Shown: positions 61,401 through 64,000 of the stretch, one piece after another
How positions within the stretch are numbered: position 1 is the stretch's first letter
Layout of the letters: each line of letters begins with the position of its first letter
NCBI GenBank assembly: GCA_947179485.1
Contig: OX359246.1
Span: 1,736,001-1,800,000, forward strand
From: Allacma fusca
Taxonomy: Eukaryota > Arthropoda > Collembola > Symphypleona > Sminthuridae
DNA length: 64,000 bases
Direction: 5' to 3'
Program-made: the position numbers and the translations under genes
Notes under the pieces: model-generated
The model's database searches: none
The model's input: the letters and a program-made list of their open reading frames with translations, nothing else
Told to the model about the DNA's origin: nothing

Positions 61401-64000
61401 AATTTTGATTGCAGAATCATACGGAATTTGGGATTAAAGTCTATTTCCTTGTCTCCCAATTTGATAGCAGTTCCTTTTTTATTAGATTCCGAGCTAGCAA
61501 GGGCTCCAGGACTGGCTCCACGGACTCCATGATATTTTCTACGAGGACTGTGTGCCCTTGGGTTATGGACTCTGGAGAAATTAATTACATATGAGGTTTC
61601 AATATTGTCTGATTTAGGAGATTTGTATGTATCTCTCTACAAGGAAGGGTTACAACAGCTACAATAATAAGTACCTATCACGTCCAAGTATCCTTTTTGT
61701 CCGAGACGAATGACCCTCAACTCTGTGCCGTACACACTTTTAATCCATTTGACCCCCTGAAGTTGTGGGTCTATCATTAAAGGTCATCTTTGAGAGTTGA
61801 CAAGGATCGTGGCATTCTCAATAGACATCCGGTCACTCGGGAGACCAAACGTATTCCAGTCAGCTACCTCAGCATCGTCCGTCAGTACTTTCAAAGGGTC
61901 CACATTCCCAGACATTGGTATCGGAGGCTGCGGACAAATTAAAAAATGGCATTAGTCATCTCCATACAGGCAACTGTCTTCAATATAGAAGCTCACGATC
62001 ATCTTCTCCAAGTAAGGGACCCAGTTCTTATCCAACAAATCAATTCGGTATTTTTTGGTGAAGCAGCCCATGTACGATACAAAGTAACCAGGAGGATGTC
62101 CCAGGAATCGTTACAGTACTTTCCCGGAAGCTGCAATTAACAAGAGATTACTCCAGATTACTGTTTCCTATTCATTTGTGAATGTACATCTAGGTTCAAA
62201 AAATATTTTTTTAAAAGGTAACAACATACTTCTGTACAGATTGAATCCAACGTATTTTCTCGGAAGCCAAACCCCCAACTAATCTATTGGCCAAGTCAAT
62301 CGTAGCATTAGTTTTATCCGCCTCGGCCTGACACTTCATCTTCGCCTCTGTCGCAACTTCGAATTCTTGGGTTAAAATCGCTAATTTTTCCTCCAACTCT
62401 CCAATGCGCCCTTTGAGGAACTTCAACTTATCCTTTCGATTGAGTTCATCCGTAGCCTACTGAAGGGCTTTTCTCTTCGGAGCATCTTGCCAGACTTCGT
62501 TGAATTTGAGAACGTTGATGACGCAGGAGCAAAGGCCGGAGGCAGAGAAGGACTTCGCACGAATTAATTCCGGCTGAAAGCCCGGATCGGTCATGTAAGG
62601 CTTCGGAGCTTCCACAATCATCGGTATAATATTTTCCTTATTCAGATTTTGAAGTACATCCAAGAATTTCCCAATATTCCCCATCATTTGACTTTTGGTA
62701 GCTTTCCAGGATTTGTCCTTTGGTAATTTCCCCATTCGGGTCCCTTCCCACAGGATGAAGACGGCCGCTACGACGAGGACCACATCCCCTGGAGGAGCTG
62801 TGAAGGTTTTTAATTCCGTCAGATTTGTTTTATTTAATGTGTTCAATGCAGCATAGGCAGCTTGGAGGGCGGGTTCTGCCTTTTCTAACTCAATTTGACA
62901 GGACTTGGATCTTCGCTACCTCTTCTGCCACAACTGCTACATTGGCTACTCCATTGTAGCGTTCTCTTTTTCGACACTGACGATGGCCGTCTCCTCCCCA
63001 AAGATTTTGATCAATTCATCTGCCTTGTCATTCTTTTCCTTCAAAACAATCTCCTGGACTGCGAGTGTCTTCTTGAGTTCCTCAACTTGCTCCGCACAGA
63101 ACTCTAATTTGATTAGACCGGACTCCAACCGGTTGGCCATGTGCAAAGCTTCGTTGGTCTTCTGAGTGACGAGCTTCCCGTACAAATCGATTTGCTCCAG
63201 GAAGGACTTCGGAGCTGTGTAATTGTATCTTTTTTCATTGGCCAGGTAAACTTTGGATATGTCACTGACGGACATGTGGACGTAGGCCATGAACGTGGCA
63301 ATAGGATCCAGAAGAGTTGCAGGGAGGACTTCAATATCTTGGACGAATCTTTGGGACACGGACATTAAAGCCTCTTGAGGCCATTGTTGGAACCACACTA
63401 TGGCTGTGGAATTTGTGACGGCGGGGAATTTCCGGGATCTTGTTCGCAAAGTGCTCCACACAGGGCAGAAGCAAAGGACGGTTTTGAGGACTTTCCGGAC
63501 CCGATCGATAAAAAACTTTCAACAATTTTCCCGGGAGTCTTGAAGCCCCACGGCTTTCACCTCCGACCTCATCGCGGAGAGGAAATTTTCCACTTCATCA
63601 TCAGGCAGAAGATCATTGATTTACCCTGAAGCCAGCATGTCGTTAATAAGGACAAGAAATCGTTCCTCTGCGACTTGGGCTTCGGTCATGAGGAACATGG
63701 TCCCGAGATTCTTTTGACCCGCTTTCAAATACAGAGCTGCTAAATCCCCTTTCAATTCCAGGATAGTGTACCCTTTCCGAAGTGTGACTTGGAAAACGTC
63801 CAAGCCCGAGTGGAAGGCTGCGGGCCAAACTTTGCTTCCCACTTCCTCCAACCCCCATCAGGAGGGCATTTCCCCGAGGGGACTCCAGAATCCGACTGAT
63901 CCTGCAGATGTAATTGACGGCGGCGTCGAACAACACGAGGTTCATGATGGAAAGTCATTGTAAGATTTCAAAGCATCAATGAGGGAGTTCTGGAGCAAGA
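58408..64000 (-). pseudogene. axonemal outer-arm dynein heavy chain (DNAH9/11/17-like), C-terminal part
   Basis: From the window end downward the translated blocks follow a dynein motor: AAA4 with [12 protein letters not shown] (about 63850), the stalk coiled coil and microtubule-binding region (63.3-62.3 kb), AAA5 ([17 protein letters not shown]), AAA6 ([16 protein letters not shown]), the C-terminal region ([31 protein letters not shown]), VPPSWNKVAYPS and a WVLGAVVILFEV end with TAA at 58408-58410. The last blocks match the DNAH9/11/17 class that powers cilia. In-frame stops lie at 63621, 63519, 62457, about 61784, 60675, 60146, about 60050 and 59516. Frame breaks lie near 63820, 62955, 62900, 62085, 61477, 60893, 60475, 58930 and 58565. 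Introns remain (for example 62215-62135, 61675-61575, 59230-59150), so it is not a retrocopy. The N-terminal part lies outside the window. Confidence 0.93.

Noticed and set aside
58408-64000. explaining the dynein lesions as sequencing error
   Set aside because: One lesion is in a homopolymer (about 61477), but many are substitutions to stop codons, and adjacent genes of similar length are open.

Overview
The window is nuclear DNA of an invertebrate animal, most likely an arthropod. Genes are split by AT-rich introns with GTAAGT-type donors and pyrimidine-rich acceptors. They encode animal families: a CARD/NB-ARC protein, a dipeptidyl peptidase of the DPP4/6/10 family, an isoprenyl diphosphate synthase, an axonemal dynein heavy chain and midasin. 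The WSD1-like acyltransferase and the mix of hAT and Ty3/gypsy elements would fit a springtail, but nothing here proves the order. A 200-N run at 8115-8314 is an assembly gap. No rRNA, tRNA or CRISPR was seen.

Layout. Bases 1-1732 hold no gene. A 20-exon plus-strand gene (1733-12073) encodes about 1,422 residues: CARD-like domain, NB-ARC NTPase, then a long unrecognised helical region. The splice phases fit at every junction except one uncertain donor. Its intron 14 carries DNA elements with terminal inverted repeats of about 388 bp. From 12.1 to 18.2 kb there is no intact gene, only a hAT remnant with a broken BED zinc finger (13.1-13.9 kb) and a diverged tandem duplication (14.7/15.8 kb). 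A WSD1-like acyltransferase gene (18327-29929) is split by an 8.2-kb Ty3/gypsy element (19599-27804, target duplication CAAA) and by a 912-bp hAT element (28651-29562, target duplication GTTTTTGT). A 16-exon DPP gene (32905-50244) gives a 916-residue membrane peptidase with all catalytic residues. An FPP-synthase-like gene lies on the minus strand (52011-54044, 7 exons, 396 residues), followed by a broken partial copy. From 55.0 to 56.1 kb come arrays of degenerate short motifs and a transposase-like first exon. The minus strand then holds a midasin pseudogene (56.5-58.2 kb) and the C-terminal half of an outer-arm dynein heavy chain pseudogene (58408 to the window end). The latter has at least eight in-frame stops and about nine frameshifts but keeps introns.

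How the parts relate. The genes do not form a pathway; they are unrelated neighbours. The left half is heavily invaded by transposons. The right end is a graveyard of intron-retaining pseudogenes. The NB-ARC, DPP and FPP-synthase genes are open throughout, so the lesions in dynein and midasin are unlikely to be general sequencing error.

Most worth following up: the CARD/NB-ARC/helical protein; the FPP-synthase homologue with two Ala in place of the chain-length-limiting aromatic pair; the DPP with a DPP6/10-like N-terminus but an intact triad; the A AAA AAC slippery site and hairpin at the gag stop; the palindromes around the LTR TATA box; and hAT ends built from family-specific arrays of one short motif.
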